A stretch of 64,000 nucleotides of DNA. Origin: Mycobacterium sp. BK086 (GTDB taxonomy: Bacteria > Actinomycetota > Actinomycetes > Mycobacteriales > Mycobacteriaceae). Location: assembly GCA_004362315.1 (NCBI GenBank), contig SNWL01000004.1, positions 1,112,808 through 1,176,807 of the forward strand, written 5' to 3'. This document shows positions 29,701-38,251 of the stretch, one piece after another. The notes under the pieces are model-generated. The model worked only from the letters and a program-made list of their open reading frames with translations. It had not been told where the DNA came from and did no database searches. The first letter of the stretch is position 1. Each line of letters starts with the position of its first letter. The translations under genes were made by a program, and so were the position numbers.

Positions 29701-29975
29701 GCCGGCGTGAACCGATCCCGCTGCCCATCAAGACCTCTCACGCGTGGGCGGTGGCGCGGATCAGCGGCCAGGACCCCAGGAGCGAGGCGTGGTCGAAGTG
29801 GCGCTACGAGCGCGACGACCCGGCCGTCGAACGGGTCTGGGGTCGTGAACCGGATCTTGATCCGCTGCTGACCCCGGTCCGGCCGGGTGAGGAGGCCGAC
29901 GGCGAAACGACGCGGTTGGGTGCCTACGCGGTGCGCTTGTGGGCGCCGCTGCTGCGTGCCGAGGATGGCGCCTGA
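26709..29975 (+). CDS. recC: Exonuclease V subunit RecC
   Basis: The product is a 1088-residue RecC with an inactivated helicase fold: ELVVVPARGVERWLSQRLSH at the N terminus in place of a Walker motif, SLFGHTRLPSTD, and VQVHSCHGPARQVDVL at the second helicase domain. RecC recognises the recombination hot-spot sequence and splits the DNA ends in the RecBCD complex. The start is the ATG at 26709; the open frame upstream carries no support. recC-recB-recD overlap by one to four bases, one operon. Established work shows that mycobacterial RecBCD drives single-strand annealing, while AdnAB serves homologous recombination. Confidence 0.93.
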   Translation: MALHLHRAERTDLLADGLGALLATPQSDPFAQELVVVPARGVERWLSQRLSHILGGTDTGGGVCAGVSFRSPASLISELAGTGEDDPWSADAMAWPLLEVIDTSLDEPWCRTLATHLGHFVDGEEKDLRQGRRYAVARRLAGLFASYARQRPALLAGWLAGDPTELDADLRWQPHLWRALVDAIGVDPPHVRHAKTVARLRESPTDLPARISLFGHTRLPSTDIDLIGALAEHHEVHLWLPHPSAALWTELRDLHGVTARSEDTSHRLAVHPLLATLGRDVRELQRSLPGSAATDEFLGTGHQSDTLLGWLQSDIAANAIRPGGRSHTPADRSVQVHSCHGPARQVDVLREVLLGLLAEDRTLEPRDILVMCPDIDTYAPLIVADFGLGDVVPGAHPAHQLRVRLADRALIQTNPLLGVAAKLLTLAGSRVTATEVLDFAHLDPVRARFAFSDDDLETITRWVQQANIRWGFDQEHRAPFGIPFIQNTWRFGLDRVLAGVAMSDDSKDWLGVTLPLDDVGSNSVELAGRLAEFVGRLERTVETLSGVRPLAQWLTGLADGVEALTSTGGDDAWQSSQLQREFGDVLTTAGPRADVGMRLSDITALLGRHLSGRPTRANFRTGTLTVCTMVPMRSVPHRVVCLVGLDDTVFPRIGVVDGDDALARDPMTGERDIRSEDRQLLLDAICAATDKLVITYTGANEYSGQPRPPAVPLAELLDALDRTTEEPVRKQIVVRHPLQPFDVRNVTPGALGVPGESFTFDSGVLAAASVTGSQRPEQPDLLATPLPAPPPDDVTLTDLLRFFANPVKGFFTALDVALPWEVEGVEDAMPVEIDNLEQWTVGQRLLTDMLAGMDPERAGQAEWRRGSLPPGRLGWRTAGELRDQATELARAALVYRTGTPQAYDVDVDLGGGRRLTGTVPEVFGKRLVEVTFSKLDAQHLLRGWIPMLALAAAFPGQWSVVGIGRQRRRNGVVERVLGSPQEDPVGVLRDLVAIYDAGRREPIPLPIKTSHAWAVARISGQDPRSEAWSKWRYERDDPAVERVWGREPDLDPLLTPVRPGEEADGETTRLGAYAVRLWAPLLRAEDGA

Positions 29976-32900
29976 TGCACGAATTCGACCTTGTGGGACC
30001 GCTTCCCGCCGAGCGCACGACAACGGTGCTCGAGGCCAGCGCCGGGACCGGCAAGACGTTCACGCTGGCCGCATTGGTGACCCGCTATGTGGCCGAGGGC
30101 CGGGCGAACCTGGACCAGATGCTGCTGATCACCTTCAGCCGGGCGGCCACTCAGGAACTGCGGGAGCGGGTCCGCGAGGCGTTGCAGCTCGCCTTGCGCG
30201 CCTTCGACGAGCCGAGTCTGGCCGCCGGCAACGACGTCGTGCGGCTGATCATCACCGGTGACGCCGATGCACTGGCCGAACGCCGTCGGCGGCTGCGTGA
30301 CGCGCTGGCCGGCTTCGACGCGGCGACGATCGCCACTACCCACCAGTTCTGCCACCTAGTCCTGAAATCCCTTGGTGTCGCCGGCGATACCGACAGCAGC
30401 GTGACACTGGCCGAAAGCCTCGACGACCTGGTCGCCGAGATCGTCGACGATCTGTATCTGCGGCATTTCGGGCAGGAGCGCGAGCGGCCACCGATCAGCC
30501 GCGCCGAGGCGCTCAAGCTGGCCCGCGAAGTCGTCGCCAACCCGTGCACCGAGCTGCGTCCGCTGGATCCGCCGCCGGGATCGCAGCCGGCGGTGCGCGT
30601 CGGCTTCGCCAATGATGTTCTGGCCGAGCTGGATCGGCGGAAAAGACGACGCGGCATTCTGAGTTACGACGACCTGCTCAGCCGGCTGGCCGACGCCTTG
30701 CAGGTGCCCGGCTCGCCTGCCGCCACCCGCATGCATCAGCGGTGGTCGGTGGTGATGGTCGACGAATTCCAGGACACCGACCCGGTGCAGTGGCAGGTCA
30801 TCGAACGGGCCTTCAGCGGGCACTCGACGCTGATCCTGATCGGCGATCCCAAACAGGCGATCTACGCGTTCCGCGGCGGCGATATCGTCACCTACCTGCA
30901 CGCCGCCAAGACCGCGGGCCAACGGCACACCCTCGGCGTCAACTGGCGCAGCGATTCGGCACTCGTCGACCGTCTTCAGGTCGTGCTCGGCGGTGCCGAG
31001 CTCGGCGACCCGGACATCAAGGTCCTCGACGTCAACGCGCACCATCGCGGCCACCGCCTGGCGGGCGCACCCCACAACGACCCGTTCCGCCTGCGGGTGG
31101 TCAGCCGAGAAGCCTTCGGACAGCGTGGGACCCGCACCGTCAAAATGGACGCCCTGCGCGGACACATCGCTGCCGACCTGGCCGCCGACATCTCCGCATT
31201 GCTGGCCAGTGCGGCCACCTTCGACGATGAGCCCGTGCAGGCGCACCAGATCGCGGTCATCACCGAGAGTCACGCAGACGCCCGCGCCTGCTTCGATGCA
31301 CTGGTAACGGCCGGGGTGCCGGCCGTCTACACCGGTGACACCGATGTGCTCAAATCCCAAGCCGCCGATGACTGGCTGACCCTGCTTGAAGCGTTCGACC
31401 AATTGCACCGCCCCGGACTGGTGCGTGCCGCGGCCACCACGATGTTCTTCGGCAAGACAGCCGAAGACCTGGCCGACGGCGGCGACAAGCTGACCGATCA
31501 GATCGCGGACACGTTGCGGCAGTGGGCCGATCATGCGCGGGAAGCCGGCATCGCGGCGGTGTTCGAAGCCGCGCAGCTCGCGGGGATGGGCCGACGGGTG
31601 CTGTCCTGGGCGGGCGGTGAACGCAACATGACCGACCTCGCTCACGTCACCCAGCTCCTGCATGACGTGACGCATCGGGAACACTTCAGCCTCACCGCAT
31701 TACGCGACTGGTTGCGCACTCAGCGTGACGAGCGCAGCGGCGCCCCGGAGCGCAGCCGCCGCCTGGACAGCGACGCGGCGGCCGTACAGATCATGACGGT
31801 GTGGGTGAGTAAGGGGCTGCAGTTCCCGATTGTGTACCTGCCGTTCACGTTCAATCGCTATGTGCGCAGCGATGATCTGGTGCGCTTCCACGTGGAGGAG
31901 CGGCGCTGCCTGCATGTCGGTGGTGAGCAGAGTCCCGAACTGGTGACCGCCCAGACGCTGGGCAGGCGGGAGTCGGCCGGCGAGGAAACCCGGCTGACCT
32001 ACGTCGCGATGACCAGGGCTCAATCCCAGGTGGTGGCCTGGTGGGCGCCGTCGTGGGACGAGCCCAACGGGGGACTGTCCCGGCTGCTGCGGGGCCGCCG
32101 ACCCGGACAGGCATCGGTGCCGGACCGCTGCGATCCCGAACGGATCGAGGATGCCGACGCAATGGCGGCGCTGCGCGAATGGGAGACCGCGGGTGGGCCG
32201 GTGCTCGAGGAGTCGGTGATCGTCCCGGTGGCCGAGCTGACCGGCCCCGAACGTCGAGATGACCTTGCCGCCAGACACTTCCACCGCAGCATCGACACCA
32301 CGTGGCGACGGACGTCGTACTCCGGGCTGATCCGCGCAGCCGAGACCACCGGGGTGAGCAGCGAGCCCGAGGTGGTGCAGCTCGACGACGAGGTCGCCGA
32401 GGTCGCGGTGACCGCACCACCATCCGGCGCGGATCTCCCGTCGCCGATGGCGGACCTTCCGACCGGCGCGAAGTTCGGCAGTCTGGTGCACGCGGTCCTC
32501 GAGACCGCAGACCCGTTGGCCGCCGATCTGGCCACCGAACTGCAGACCCAGGTCGAACAGCATGCGGTGTGGTGGCCCGTCGACGTCCCCGCCGCCGAGC
32601 TGGCCGCCGCCCTGGTCCCGATGCACGACACCCCGCTGGGTCCGCTGGCCGACGGTCTGACCCTGCGCCAGATCGGATTGCGGGACCGGTTGTGCGAGAT
32701 GGACTTCGAGTTTCCGCTGGCCGGTGGTGACCTGCCGACGGGCCCACCACAGATCCGGCTGGCCGATGTCGGCAGGCTGGTGCGCGAGCACCTTCCGCCC
32801 GACGACCCGCTGGCCTCGTACGCCGATCGGCTGACCGGCGGCGCGCTGGGCGGCCAGTCGTTGCGCGGGTACCTGTCGGGTTCGGTGGACGTGGTGTTGC

Positions 32901-33277
32901 GGGTGCCCGATGGTGGGGGAGGGCATCGGTATCTGGTGGTCGACTACAAGACCAACTGGCTCGGCGACGGCGACCGGCCGCTGTCGGCCGCCGACTACGA
33001 CCGGGCCAGAATGGCCGAGGCGATGCTCCATTCGGACTATCCGCTGCAGGCCCTGCTGTACAGCGTTGTGCTGCACCGGTTCCTGCGCTGGCGTCAACCC
33101 GGCTACGATCCCGGCCGGCATCTGGGCGGGGTGTTGTATCTGTTCGTGCGGGGCATGTGTGGACCCGGCACCCCGACGATCGACGGCCATCCGGCCGGAG
33201 TGTTCAGCTGGCGCCCGCCGGCTGCGCTGGTGGTCGCGGTGTCGGATCTGCTCGACGGCAGGCAGGTGGCGGCATGA
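29975..33277 (+). CDS. recB: Exonuclease V subunit RecB (helicase-nuclease)
   Basis: The product has 1100 residues. It is a UvrD-type SF1A helicase with Walker A EASAGTGKTFTLA at about residues 20-32, motif II VMVDEFQDTDPVQW, and motif III LIGDPKQAIYAFRGGD. Motif VI is around EETRLTYVAMTRAQSQ. The C-terminal RecB nuclease domain carries the PD-(D/E)xK core GSVDVVLRV and VVDYKTNW (about residues 975-1000). The ATG overlaps the recC stop by one base (TGATG). All catalytic motifs look intact. Confidence 0.94.
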   Translation: MHEFDLVGPLPAERTTTVLEASAGTGKTFTLAALVTRYVAEGRANLDQMLLITFSRAATQELRERVREALQLALRAFDEPSLAAGNDVVRLIITGDADALAERRRRLRDALAGFDAATIATTHQFCHLVLKSLGVAGDTDSSVTLAESLDDLVAEIVDDLYLRHFGQERERPPISRAEALKLAREVVANPCTELRPLDPPPGSQPAVRVGFANDVLAELDRRKRRRGILSYDDLLSRLADALQVPGSPAATRMHQRWSVVMVDEFQDTDPVQWQVIERAFSGHSTLILIGDPKQAIYAFRGGDIVTYLHAAKTAGQRHTLGVNWRSDSALVDRLQVVLGGAELGDPDIKVLDVNAHHRGHRLAGAPHNDPFRLRVVSREAFGQRGTRTVKMDALRGHIAADLAADISALLASAATFDDEPVQAHQIAVITESHADARACFDALVTAGVPAVYTGDTDVLKSQAADDWLTLLEAFDQLHRPGLVRAAATTMFFGKTAEDLADGGDKLTDQIADTLRQWADHAREAGIAAVFEAAQLAGMGRRVLSWAGGERNMTDLAHVTQLLHDVTHREHFSLTALRDWLRTQRDERSGAPERSRRLDSDAAAVQIMTVWVSKGLQFPIVYLPFTFNRYVRSDDLVRFHVEERRCLHVGGEQSPELVTAQTLGRRESAGEETRLTYVAMTRAQSQVVAWWAPSWDEPNGGLSRLLRGRRPGQASVPDRCDPERIEDADAMAALREWETAGGPVLEESVIVPVAELTGPERRDDLAARHFHRSIDTTWRRTSYSGLIRAAETTGVSSEPEVVQLDDEVAEVAVTAPPSGADLPSPMADLPTGAKFGSLVHAVLETADPLAADLATELQTQVEQHAVWWPVDVPAAELAAALVPMHDTPLGPLADGLTLRQIGLRDRLCEMDFEFPLAGGDLPTGPPQIRLADVGRLVREHLPPDDPLASYADRLTGGALGGQSLRGYLSGSVDVVLRVPDGGGGHRYLVVDYKTNWLGDGDRPLSAADYDRARMAEAMLHSDYPLQALLYSVVLHRFLRWRQPGYDPGRHLGGVLYLFVRGMCGPGTPTIDGHPAGVFSWRPPAALVVAVSDLLDGRQVAA

Positions 33278-34998
33278 CCGTCGACTTGACCGATGCCGCT
33301 GACTGGCGTCGCAGCGCAGGAGCCACCGGGCTGCTGAGGATCTTCAACGAGGCCGGGGCCATCGAGACCGCTGATGTCCTTGTCGCCCAGCGGCTCACCG
33401 CGCTGGGCAACGAGCCTGACGAGCGGGTCGCACTGGCGATCGCGTTCGTGGTCCGCGCGGTGCGGGGCGGTTCGGTGTGTGTGGAGCTGACGGCCGTGCC
33501 CACGCAGGTCGAGATCGACGATCTGCCATGGCCCGAACCGGCCGAGTGGCGAGCAGCCGTCGCGGCGAGCCCGCTGTTGAGTTCGCCGGCCGTACTGCAC
33601 CTCGAGGAGGATCTGCTCTACTTCGACCGGTACTGGCTGGAGGAGCGTCAGGTCGCCGCCGATGTGCTGGCATTGGCGGCCGGCCGGCCACATGGCCAAT
33701 TGCCCGACATCGCACGACTTTTCCCGAAACGCTTCGAGGAACAACGCGCAGCAGCCGAGATCGCACTGTCTCGCGGCTTGACGGTTCTCACGGGTGGGCC
33801 GGGTACCGGCAAGACCACCACGGTGGCCCGGCTGCTGGCTCTCCTGGCCGAACAGGCCGAGCTCGCGGGTAAGCCGCAGCCTCGGATCGCGCTGGCGGCG
33901 CCCACCGGCAAGGCCGCCGCTCGGCTGCAGGAGGCTGTGCAAGCCGAAGTCAACGAACTGGCGCTGGCCGACCAGGCGCGTCTCCGGGAGTTGGGCGCCA
34001 GCACCCTTCACCGACTGCTGGGCCGCAAGCGGGACTCGTCATCGCGGTTCCGTTATCACCGGGCGAACCGGCTGCCGCACGATGTGATCGTCGTCGACGA
34101 GACATCGATGGTGTCGCTGACCATGATGGCCCGCCTTGTCGAGTCCGTCCGCCCGGATTCCCGCCTGCTGTTGGTCGGTGACCCAGACCAATTGGCGTCG
34201 GTGGAAGCCGGTGCGGTGCTTGCGGATTTGGTCGAGGGGCTCAGTGCCCACGTTGACACCCCGGTGGCCAAGCTTCTCACCGCGCACCGGTTCGGTCCGT
34301 CGATCGGTGCGCTGGCGAGCGCGATCCGGGTCGGCGACGCCAATCGTGCGCTCGACGTGCTCAACGCCGGTGGTGAACACATCGAATGGCTGGACACCGA
34401 GGACCCGGCCGACGCGCTTCGCAGTGTCCTTGTGCCGCATGCACTCCGGCTGCGGGAGGCCGCGGTGCTCGGCGACGGCCCCGCTGCGCTGGCCACGCTG
34501 GAGGAGCACCGGCTGTTGTGCGCGCACCGCCAGGACGTGTCGTATTGGAACCGTCAGGTCGAACGCTGGCTGGCGGAAGAAACCGATGCCCCACTGTGGG
34601 CTTCGTGGTATGCGGGCCGGCCGGTCCTGGTCACCGTCAACGACTACGGACTTCGGCTCTACAACGGGGACATCGGGGTGGCCGTCCTGCGTGACGGTGT
34701 GTTGCGGGCGGTGATGGCCGGGGCCGATGGCCAGACCGAGTTGGCAACCGGCCGGCTGGCCGATATCGAGACCATGCACGCGATGACGATTCACAAAAGC
34801 CAGGGCAGCCAAGTCGGGGAGGTCACAGTGCTTCTGCCGCAGACGGATTCGCGGCTGCTAACCCGCGAGCTGCTCTACACCGCGGTCACCAGGGCCAGGA
34901 CCAAGGTGCGGGTGGTGGGCTCGGCCGAGCAGCTGCGCGCCGCCGTCGCGCGCCGCGCGGCACGCGCCAGCGGGCTGGCCCGCCGCCTGCAGGGCTGA
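33274..34998 (+). CDS. recD: Exonuclease V subunit RecD (5'-3' helicase)
   Basis: The product is a 574-residue SF1B helicase. Walker A is TGGPGTGKTTTVARLL at about residues 172-187, motif II is VVDETSMVSL, motif III is LVGDPDQLASVEAG, and the C-terminal motif is AMTIHKSQGSQ followed by LLYTAVTRARTKV. It is the faster motor of RecBCD. The ATG overlaps the recB stop as ATGA. An inverted repeat after the stop probably ends the transcript. Confidence 0.94.
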   Translation: MTVDLTDAADWRRSAGATGLLRIFNEAGAIETADVLVAQRLTALGNEPDERVALAIAFVVRAVRGGSVCVELTAVPTQVEIDDLPWPEPAEWRAAVAASPLLSSPAVLHLEEDLLYFDRYWLEERQVAADVLALAAGRPHGQLPDIARLFPKRFEEQRAAAEIALSRGLTVLTGGPGTGKTTTVARLLALLAEQAELAGKPQPRIALAAPTGKAAARLQEAVQAEVNELALADQARLRELGASTLHRLLGRKRDSSSRFRYHRANRLPHDVIVVDETSMVSLTMMARLVESVRPDSRLLLVGDPDQLASVEAGAVLADLVEGLSAHVDTPVAKLLTAHRFGPSIGALASAIRVGDANRALDVLNAGGEHIEWLDTEDPADALRSVLVPHALRLREAAVLGDGPAALATLEEHRLLCAHRQDVSYWNRQVERWLAEETDAPLWASWYAGRPVLVTVNDYGLRLYNGDIGVAVLRDGVLRAVMAGADGQTELATGRLADIETMHAMTIHKSQGSQVGEVTVLLPQTDSRLLTRELLYTAVTRARTKVRVVGSAEQLRAAVARRAARASGLARRLQG

Positions 34999-35032
34999 CC
35001 CGCGGCGAGCGTCACACCAGAGACACGCTGAG

Positions 35033-35064
35033 CGCCGAGCGTGACCCTGGAGTCACGCTCGGCG
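35033..35064. terminator. Inverted repeat between convergent recD and aquaporin genes
   Basis: CGCCGAGCGTGA (35033-35044) pairs with TCACGCTCGGCG (35053-35064), a 12-bp stem with an 8-base loop and no U-tract, as is usual for mycobacterial terminators. It lies between two converging genes and can serve both. A related GAGCGTCAC element precedes it. Confidence 0.7.
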
Positions 35065-35073
35065 CGGGAGGGG

Positions 35074-35748
35074 TTACTTATCTGCGGGATTGAGAAACCG
35101 GAAGGCCATCCCCGCGGCCACCGCGGCGACCAGCTGCACGATCAGGTAGACGAACACGACTGGGCTGGTGAGCATCCCGATGGCCAGCCCGGCGATCCCG
35201 ACCGCGGGGTTGAACACCCCGCCGGAGATGGCGCCGACCGCGACGGCCCCGGCGGCCACGGTGAAACCGATGGCCAGGCCGTAGAACGAATTGTTCGGGT
35301 GGTCCTTGCTGGTGGCCACGTTCAGCACGACGAAGCAGAGCACGAAGGTGAACACCAACTCGGCCACGGCGGCCACCACCATCGCGTGCCCGGACAAGGC
35401 CAGCGGGTGTGATGGCCCGGTGGGCATCACGCCGGTGACGGCCGCGGCGGCGACCACCCCGCCGACGATCTGGGACGCGACGTAGCCGATCGCCTCACGG
35501 GCAGTGATGCGGCCACGGACCCAGACGGCGAGCGTGACGGCCGGGTTGTAGTGCGCGCCGGAGATGTGTCCGCCGGCGTAGATCATGGCCATCAGCGCGG
35601 CACCGATGGCGACGGGTGCGAGCGGAGAGCCACCGAGCGAGCTGGCGCCGATCGTGAACACCAGGACGAACGTGCCGACGGCTTCGGTGACGTACTTGGC
35701 GCGGTGGGTCAGGTGGGTGATTGCGGGGGTGCGAAGTGTGGTTGTCAT
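35074..35748 (-). CDS. Aquaporin (MIP family)
   Basis: The product is a 224-residue channel with six transmembrane helices and the two half-helix NPA motifs, SGAHYNPAV and GGVFNPAV. It conducts water, possibly small neutral solutes. I use the ATG at 35748; a GTG at 35772 would add eight residues. No strong ribosome-binding site is seen for either. A perfect copy of the 20-bp palindrome found in front of the two-component operon lies 70 bases upstream, so the channel is probably a regulatory target of that system or of whatever protein reads the palindrome. Confidence 0.9.
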   Translation of the reverse strand: MTTTLRTPAITHLTHRAKYVTEAVGTFVLVFTIGASSLGGSPLAPVAIGAALMAMIYAGGHISGAHYNPAVTLAVWVRGRITAREAIGYVASQIVGGVVAAAAVTGVMPTGPSHPLALSGHAMVVAAVAELVFTFVLCFVVLNVATSKDHPNNSFYGLAIGFTVAAGAVAVGAISGGVFNPAVGIAGLAIGMLTSPVVFVYLIVQLVAAVAAGMAFRFLNPADK

Positions 35749-35817
35749 GGAAATCAGCCTGCTGGCCGGCACCGATGACCGGGAGCGCCCGAACGCGCTA
35801 TCCGCCGGATGAATCGG

Positions 35818-35837
35818 TGTCGTCCGAACGGACGACA
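35818..35837. promoter_or_regulatory. Perfect regulon palindrome, site A (aquaporin promoter)
   Basis: TGTCGTCCG-AA-CGGACGACA has perfect 9-bp arms. It is identical to site B at 37798-37817 and shares three further upstream bases (CGG). It lies between the response-regulator stop and the aquaporin start, 70 bases upstream of the ATG, where only the aquaporin promoter can be the target. Confidence 0.85.
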
Positions 35838-35844
35838 GACAGAT

Positions 35845-36492
35845 CTACTCCAGCAGCTGATTGCGCATCGCGTAGGCGACCGCGGCACCGCGGTCGGACA
35901 CCCCGAGCTTCTCGTAGAGCCGCCGGATGTGGGTCTTGATCGTGGTCTGCGCGAGGAACAGATCCTTCGCCATCTCCGGGACCGTCTTGCCGTCGGCGAT
36001 CAGGCGCAAGATCTCCTGCTCCCGTTCGCTAAGCACGGGACCCTGATACTGGGCCTGCCGATGCACCTGGGTGGCCAGGCTGGTCACGAGTTCCGGTGGC
36101 AGCACCTTCTCGCCGCGGGCGCAGGCCGCCACGGCGGCCACGATCTCGTCGCGATCGGACTCCTTGGACAGGTAACCCGCGGCACCGTCCTGGATCGCGC
36201 GGTAGACCACCGGGCCGTCGGTGGTCGCCGACAACAACAGCACCCGAGTGGGCAGACCGTCCCGATTCACCGCGTGCGCCACCGCGATTCCGTCGAGGCC
36301 GGGCATCTTGTAGTCCAGCAGCGCGACATCGGGCCGGTGCCGCTGGATCGCGGCGAGCGCAGCCTGCCCGTCACCGACCGCTTCGACGACCTCGGTACGC
36401 CCGCTGTTGTTCAGGGCGCGCACGATGCCGTCGCGGTAGACCGGGTGATCGTCACCGACCACCACTCGAATGCGTCGTTCTGAACTGCTCAC
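35845..36492 (-). CDS. NarL-like response regulator (LuxR-type output)
   Basis: The product has 215 residues. The receiver domain has the acidic pair in VVVGDDHPVYRDG, the phosphoacceptor Asp in DVALLDYKMPG (about residue 56), the switch Ser in LLLSATTD and the Lys in YLSKES. A LuxR/NarL helix-turn-helix follows: LSEREQEILRLIADGKTVPEMA, then TIKTHIRRLYEKLGVSDR. The sequence closely follows my memory of M. tuberculosis NarL (Rv0844c). The start is a GTG at 36492 with AGGAGG upstream, overlapping the kinase stop as GTGA. It is the most likely reader of the local 20-bp palindromes, since a perfect copy sits in its own operon promoter. Confidence 0.9.
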   Translation of the reverse strand: MSSSERRIRVVVGDDHPVYRDGIVRALNNSGRTEVVEAVGDGQAALAAIQRHRPDVALLDYKMPGLDGIAVAHAVNRDGLPTRVLLLSATTDGPVVYRAIQDGAAGYLSKESDRDEIVAAVAACARGEKVLPPELVTSLATQVHRQAQYQGPVLSEREQEILRLIADGKTVPEMAKDLFLAQTTIKTHIRRLYEKLGVSDRGAAVAYAMRNQLLE

Positions 36493-37703
36493 CGCACCTC
36501 CTGGTGATCGCGTAACGGCAACCGGACCCGCACGCACGTGCCACGGTCGACGGACCGGAATTCCCAAGTGCCCCGCAGTGACTCGATACGCGAGCGCTGC
36601 GAGGCAAGCCCGATGTGTCCCTCGGCGACTCGCCGGGACGCCGCCGCCCGATCGATGCCGACGCCGTCGTCGCGCACCTCGAGCATCACCGCGTCACCGT
36701 CGTCGCGCAGGGTCAACCACACCCGGCCGGCATTGGCGTGCCGGGCCACATTGGTGAGCAGCTCGCGCGCCACACCGTAGAGCGTCGCGTCCTCGGCGTG
36801 CGGGAGCGGATAGTCGATGGAACATTCGACGACGACCCCCGTGCGTTCGGCCAATGTGTCGAGAAGTCCGCGGACGGCGTGCTCCAACCCGCCTTCTTCG
36901 AGGACGGAGGGGTGCAATTCGCGGGTGGTCTGGCGCAACTCGCGCGCGACGTCGGTGAGCAACTCGCTGGCCCGCGCCACCCCGGACAGGTCGGGGTTGG
37001 GACGGATCGCGTCGCGCAGATCCTGGCGGGCTGCCAGCAGGGTCTGCAACGGTCCGTCGTGCAGGGCTTCGGCGACGCGCCGGCGTTCGCGTTCCTCGGC
37101 TGTCATCACATCGTTCAGGAGCATGGCCCGGCTCGCCGTCAGCTCGGCGATGCTGGCGAGCCGGCGCTGCTGCACCCGAGACACCGTGTAGGAGCACAGG
37201 CACAGCAGCGCGAGCATCACCAGCAGCGCGGCGATTTCGGGCGCGGACATCTGGCGGCGGAACACCGGGTCGGCCAGCACCGCGATCGCGGCGCCGAGGA
37301 TCGCGGCGACCGACATGATCGCGGCTCGTTGCCCGGCCTGGGTGGCGATGAAGAACGGCAGGAACGCCAGCAGTCCGAGCATCAGATAGCTGCCGGGGGA
37401 CAGCAACTGCAGCACGCAGATCGCCGCGATGTCGATCGGCATCATCGGCTCCAGTGCCCGCAACCGGGCGGTGCGCGGATGCTGTTGCAGCCGAACCCAT
37501 GCGGCCAGCACCGCCAGTACGGCGTAGCCGGCGACCAACGCCAGCTGCGCGGGCCACGACGCGCGTGGTGTCGAGGCGAGCACCACCAGCACCATGACGG
37601 CCACCAGCAGCAGCCGAAGGATGGCGCGCAACCGCTGCGCCTGGTTCTCGAACTTGAAGAAGATCGCGCGGACGGCCTCGCTGGTCCCGACGTCGGCGGG
37701 CAT
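36489..37703 (-). CDS. NarS-like membrane sensor histidine kinase (HisKA_3)
   Basis: The product has about 404 residues. An N-terminal membrane region of about six hydrophobic helices (residues 25-190) has only short loops, so it probably senses within or near the membrane. The dimerisation box is VAEALHDGPLQTLL with the phosphorylated His. An HATPase domain follows, with ELLTNVARHANA (N box), EVRDDGVGID (G1) and GHIGLASQRSR (G2). It belongs to the NarX/DegS class that pairs with NarL-type regulators. The start is uncertain: the ATG at 37703 is used, while a GTG at 37769 is in frame and overlaps a 14-bp palindrome (37758-37771). Confidence 0.88.
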   Translation of the reverse strand: MPADVGTSEAVRAIFFKFENQAQRLRAILRLLLVAVMVLVVLASTPRASWPAQLALVAGYAVLAVLAAWVRLQQHPRTARLRALEPMMPIDIAAICVLQLLSPGSYLMLGLLAFLPFFIATQAGQRAAIMSVAAILGAAIAVLADPVFRRQMSAPEIAALLVMLALLCLCSYTVSRVQQRRLASIAELTASRAMLLNDVMTAEERERRRVAEALHDGPLQTLLAARQDLRDAIRPNPDLSGVARASELLTDVARELRQTTRELHPSVLEEGGLEHAVRGLLDTLAERTGVVVECSIDYPLPHAEDATLYGVARELLTNVARHANAGRVWLTLRDDGDAVMLEVRDDGVGIDRAAASRRVAEGHIGLASQRSRIESLRGTWEFRSVDRGTCVRVRLPLRDHQEVR

Positions 37704-37797
37704 GGGCGGGACGACCAGGCTCACCCAGAAGCGACCTGGCCGCTTCGGCGGGCTGCCGTGTGCGCGCACACCGGGAGTGTAACCAGCCCGGCGCCGG

Positions 37798-37817
37798 TGT
37801 CGTCCGAACGGACGACA
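37798..37817. promoter_or_regulatory. Perfect regulon palindrome, site B (two-component operon promoter)
   Basis: TGTCGTCCG-AA-CGGACGACA lies in the gap between the kinase gene and the divergent small secreted-protein gene. It is 95 bases upstream of the kinase ATG (29 from the alternative GTG) and 113 bases upstream of the other start. Its presence in the operon's own promoter suggests autoregulation. Confidence 0.85.
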
Positions 37818-37930
37818 CCACCTTCATCCCCCGGTACGTGCTTTTGCGTGACAGACCGCGTGTCCCGCCGCGTCGATAGTTGTCTCAAGGCCGAAACAAG
37901 CCGAAACAACCACTCACACAGGAGAATTCA

Positions 37931-38179
37931 ATGAAGAACACCTTCGCCCGCTACATCGCGGCTCCGATTCTGTCGGCAGGCATCATCGGCGGCGCGGCAC
38001 TCGGACTGGCCGGCATCGCCAGCGCGGCCGAGGCCGGCCCGCACACCGGCAACGTGGCCACCCCGCAGATCCACGCCAAGCCCGCCGCCGAGGCCAGCCC
38101 GGGCTACTGGTGGCACCGGCACCACCCGTCGCTGCTGGATCCCAAGGCCGCGGCCAACTTCCAGCAGCCCGGCGCCTAG
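37931..38179 (+). CDS. Small secreted protein (82 aa)
   Basis: The product has 82 residues: a clear signal peptide (KNTFARYIAAPILSAG, then a Gly/Ala-rich core, cleavage after ASA near residue 32), then about 50 residues with a Trp/His cluster (YWWHRHHPS). AGGAGAATTCA precedes the ATG. I recognise no domain; small exported proteins with this leader are common in fast-growing mycobacteria. It is divergent from the two-component operon and shares the site B region. Confidence 0.8.
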   Translation: MKNTFARYIAAPILSAGIIGGAALGLAGIASAAEAGPHTGNVATPQIHAKPAAEASPGYWWHRHHPSLLDPKAAANFQQPGA

Positions 38180-38188
38180 CTCGATCAC

Positions 38189-38243
38189 AGCGATTTCGGC
38201 GCGCTAATCGCCGCTGAGCGAGCGAAAACGCGCCGAAATCGCT
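38189..38243. terminator. Bidirectional terminator
   Basis: AGCGATTTCGGCGCG (38189-38203) and CGCGCCGAAATCGCT (38229-38243) form a perfect 15-bp stem with a 25-base loop. It lies between the converging small secreted-protein gene and the sigma-factor gene. Its symmetry suits termination from both sides. Confidence 0.75.
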
Positions 38244-38251
38244 ACCAAACG

